Source of the DNA: Gemmatimonadota bacterium
Lineage (GTDB): Bacteria > Gemmatimonadota > Gemmatimonadetes > Gemmatimonadales > Gemmatimonadaceae
Length of the DNA stretch: 24,546 bases
Direction: 5' to 3'
Assembly: GCA_003131365.1 (NCBI GenBank)
Contig: PKVB01000075.1
Coordinates: 10,123-34,668 of the forward strand
Part shown: positions 23,497 through 24,546 of the stretch, in pieces
Layout: every line of letters begins with the position of its first letter
How positions within the stretch are numbered: position 1 is the first letter of the stretch
The notes under the pieces: model-generated
The model's database searches: none
Seen by the model: the letters and a program-made list of their open reading frames with translations, nothing else
What the model was told of the DNA's origin: nothing
Program-made: the position numbers and the translations under genes

Positions 23497-24282
23497 TCAC
23501 CCCCGCTGGCATGACGGGCAGAAGTACGTGGAACGCGCTGCCTGAGTGATTCGCTTGATTGTGCCTCCACAGCGCCGGCACACCTTGCCCTCGCGATCGT
23601 ACACGGCGAACCTGCTGGCGCCTCGTTTGTCGGTGTACCGACCCGGGAGCCGCTTCTTCGGGCTCAACACCAGTCTGATCGCATCGACGAGCGTCGCCAA
23701 CTTGGCTCGACTCACTTTCGCCGCGGATTTGCGTGGATTCATCTCCGCCTCCCATAACGCTTCGGCAGCGTAGATGTTGCCGAGCCCGGCGACGACGGAC
23801 TGATCCATGAGGGCGGGCTTGATGGCGATCTTCTTACGCGCGAGAGCTGACCGCAGGTATTCAGCGTCGAGCGACGGATCACTGGCCTCCCGTCCGAGCT
23901 TCGGGAGCGATGACACGCCCTTCTTGTCAAGCGTGATCGAGGAGAGAGCGCGGCGATCGACGAGCGAGATCCGGGTGCCGTCGGCGAGCTCGAGCACGGC
24001 GCGAGCGAAGCGGTCGAGGGCGTCAGCGGTTGTGCCGACCTCCCAATCGCCGTTCATGCGGAAGTGGACGACGAGCGTGTCACCGCTGTCAAGGTGAATG
24101 AGCTGGTGCTTTCCGCGTCGCTCGATGCCCTCGATCCGCTTTCCCTTGGCGGCGCGCGACTGCGCCGGCGATAGCTTTCGCTTGAGAGCCGGATGGATCG
24201 CTCTTACCGACGCGATCGATTTTCCGAGAGCGGCGCGCTTGAGCTGCCGCGCTGCTCTCTCAACTTCAGGAAGCTCCGGCAT
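23497..24282 (-). CDS. mutM: Formamidopyrimidine-DNA glycosylase (Fpg/MutM)
   Basis: A 261-residue DNA-repair enzyme that removes 8-oxoguanine and ring-opened purines and nicks the strand. The N-terminus MPELPEVE supplies the catalytic Pro2 and Glu3. The H2TH region is ALMDQSVVAGLGNIYAAEAL. The zinc finger closes the protein with CRRC, then CPSC after about 16 residues. HFRMNGDW replaces the common MTG triplet with MNG. Nei-type proteins are close relatives; the full zinc finger and the GNIYAAEAL segment favour Fpg. ATG 24282 starts directly at the catalytic Pro, so the start is firm. Confidence 0.93.
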   Translation of the reverse strand: MPELPEVERAARQLKRAALGKSIASVRAIHPALKRKLSPAQSRAAKGKRIEGIERRGKHQLIHLDSGDTLVVHFRMNGDWEVGTTADALDRFARAVLELADGTRISLVDRRALSSITLDKKGVSSLPKLGREASDPSLDAEYLRSALARKKIAIKPALMDQSVVAGLGNIYAAEALWEAEMNPRKSAAKVSRAKLATLVDAIRLVLSPKKRLPGRYTDKRGASRFAVYDREGKVCRRCGGTIKRITQAARSTYFCPSCQRG

Positions 24283-24422
24283 TCAATCCGCTGTCAGCTC
24301 ATCGAGCGAGCGATCTTCCCATTGGCAACTCGTACCCGTCATTGTGGTCCTTGAGCGCATCGAAGGAAAGACCAGCACATAGCAAAGACCAGGCTCGACG
24401 AGCTATGATCAGGAAACTCCGG
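24283..24422. other. 140-base gap before mutM
   Basis: No gene is seen. AAAGACCAG occurs twice (24367-24375 and 24384-24392), 17 bases apart. The mutM promoter should lie here. Confidence 0.4.
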
Positions 24423-24546
24423 CTATGCGAGCGCTCTCTCGAGCGGATATCGAAAGGTGTCGCGGTGGCCCTTGAGAGCGCTCAGGACCTCCACTCCGGA
24501 AAATTTCCGCGCGTCGTACACGCACAGCGTCACGACCGGATACTCT
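24423..24546 (-). CDS. C-terminal end of a probable MEDS-domain protein
   Basis: An open frame enters from the right edge and ends with TAG at 24423-24425 after 40 visible residues. The visible part reads PVVTLCVYDARKFSGVEVL and then a helix with SALKGHRDTF. This strongly recalls the end of MEDS (DcmR sensory) domains, where CLYD-R-F-G and a following helix close the RecA-like fold. MEDS proteins are found in bacterial sensors and anti-sigma regulators. The usual final NP-Y segment is replaced by RYPLERALA. The bulk of the gene lies outside the window, so the call is tentative. Confidence 0.55.
   Translation of the reverse strand, partial: EYPVVTLCVYDARKFSGVEVLSALKGHRDTFRYPLERALA

Noticed and set aside
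1..24546. CRISPR arrays, insertion sequences, prophage, toxin-antitoxin pairs
   Set aside because: Looked for regular repeats, transposase motifs and small paired genes; none seen.

Overview
The window is about 24.5 kb of GC-rich bacterial chromosome, densely packed with genes. It looks like a Gram-negative, probably Gemmatimonadota-like organism. This is inferred from the mix of genes: a large CBM9-like/DUF5916 outer-membrane protein, a Thermus-type NADP isocitrate dehydrogenase with its extra C-terminal domain, three-subunit transhydrogenase, a type IV pilin beside a Wzy/ligase-like protein, and an ECF sigma/anti-sigma pair. No 16S rRNA or other firm taxonomic marker is present. I see no insertion sequence, prophage, CRISPR array or obvious island; most of the window is core chromosome.

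Layout. 1-2 kb: the 3' end of a type IV pilin gene, a strong terminator, then an O-antigen ligase/polymerase-like membrane protein. 2-8 kb, all on the minus strand and read from right to left: a cupin and an SDR oxidoreductase (two-gene operon), an ECF sigma factor overlapping its anti-sigma factor, a 910-residue DUF5916 barrel protein, and a small zinc-ribbon protein. 8.2-9.1 kb: a secreted barrel-like protein on the plus strand with its own terminator. 9.1-13.1 kb (minus): icd, a Tat-exported amidase and a GNAT acetyltransferase. 13.15 kb: tRNA-Arg(CCG), then a rhomboid protease. 13.9-16.8 kb (minus): pntAA-pntAB-pntB. 16.8-17.8 kb: an orphan MCE/MlaD-type protein. 17.8-21.5 kb: a likely rho-ruvX-mltG-thiE operon. 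21.4-22.2 kb (minus): an HD-GYP phosphodiesterase that overlaps the thiE end. 22.3-24.3 kb: convergent rlmI-like methyltransferase and mutM. The last 120 bases hold the C-terminal end of a probable MEDS-domain protein.

How the genes work together. icd produces NADPH and pnt balances NADH and NADPH, so two redox-balancing functions lie within 5 kb. rho, ruvX and mltG form a housekeeping group covering transcription termination, Holliday junction/rRNA processing and peptidoglycan strand release. The sigma/anti-sigma pair lies directly upstream of the DUF5916 outer-membrane protein and may control it.

The most unusual items are: an anti-sigma factor whose periplasmic part looks like a secretin N-type (KH-like) domain; an SDR lacking the Tyr and Lys of the active site; a C-rich rut-like leader before rho; two mutually exclusive stems in the icd-amidase gap; an MltG with a Lys/Ser/Thr-rich 81-residue tail; and several genes with a -10-like hexamer placed for leaderless transcription. 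All protein functions are from motif recognition by eye; no database search was run.
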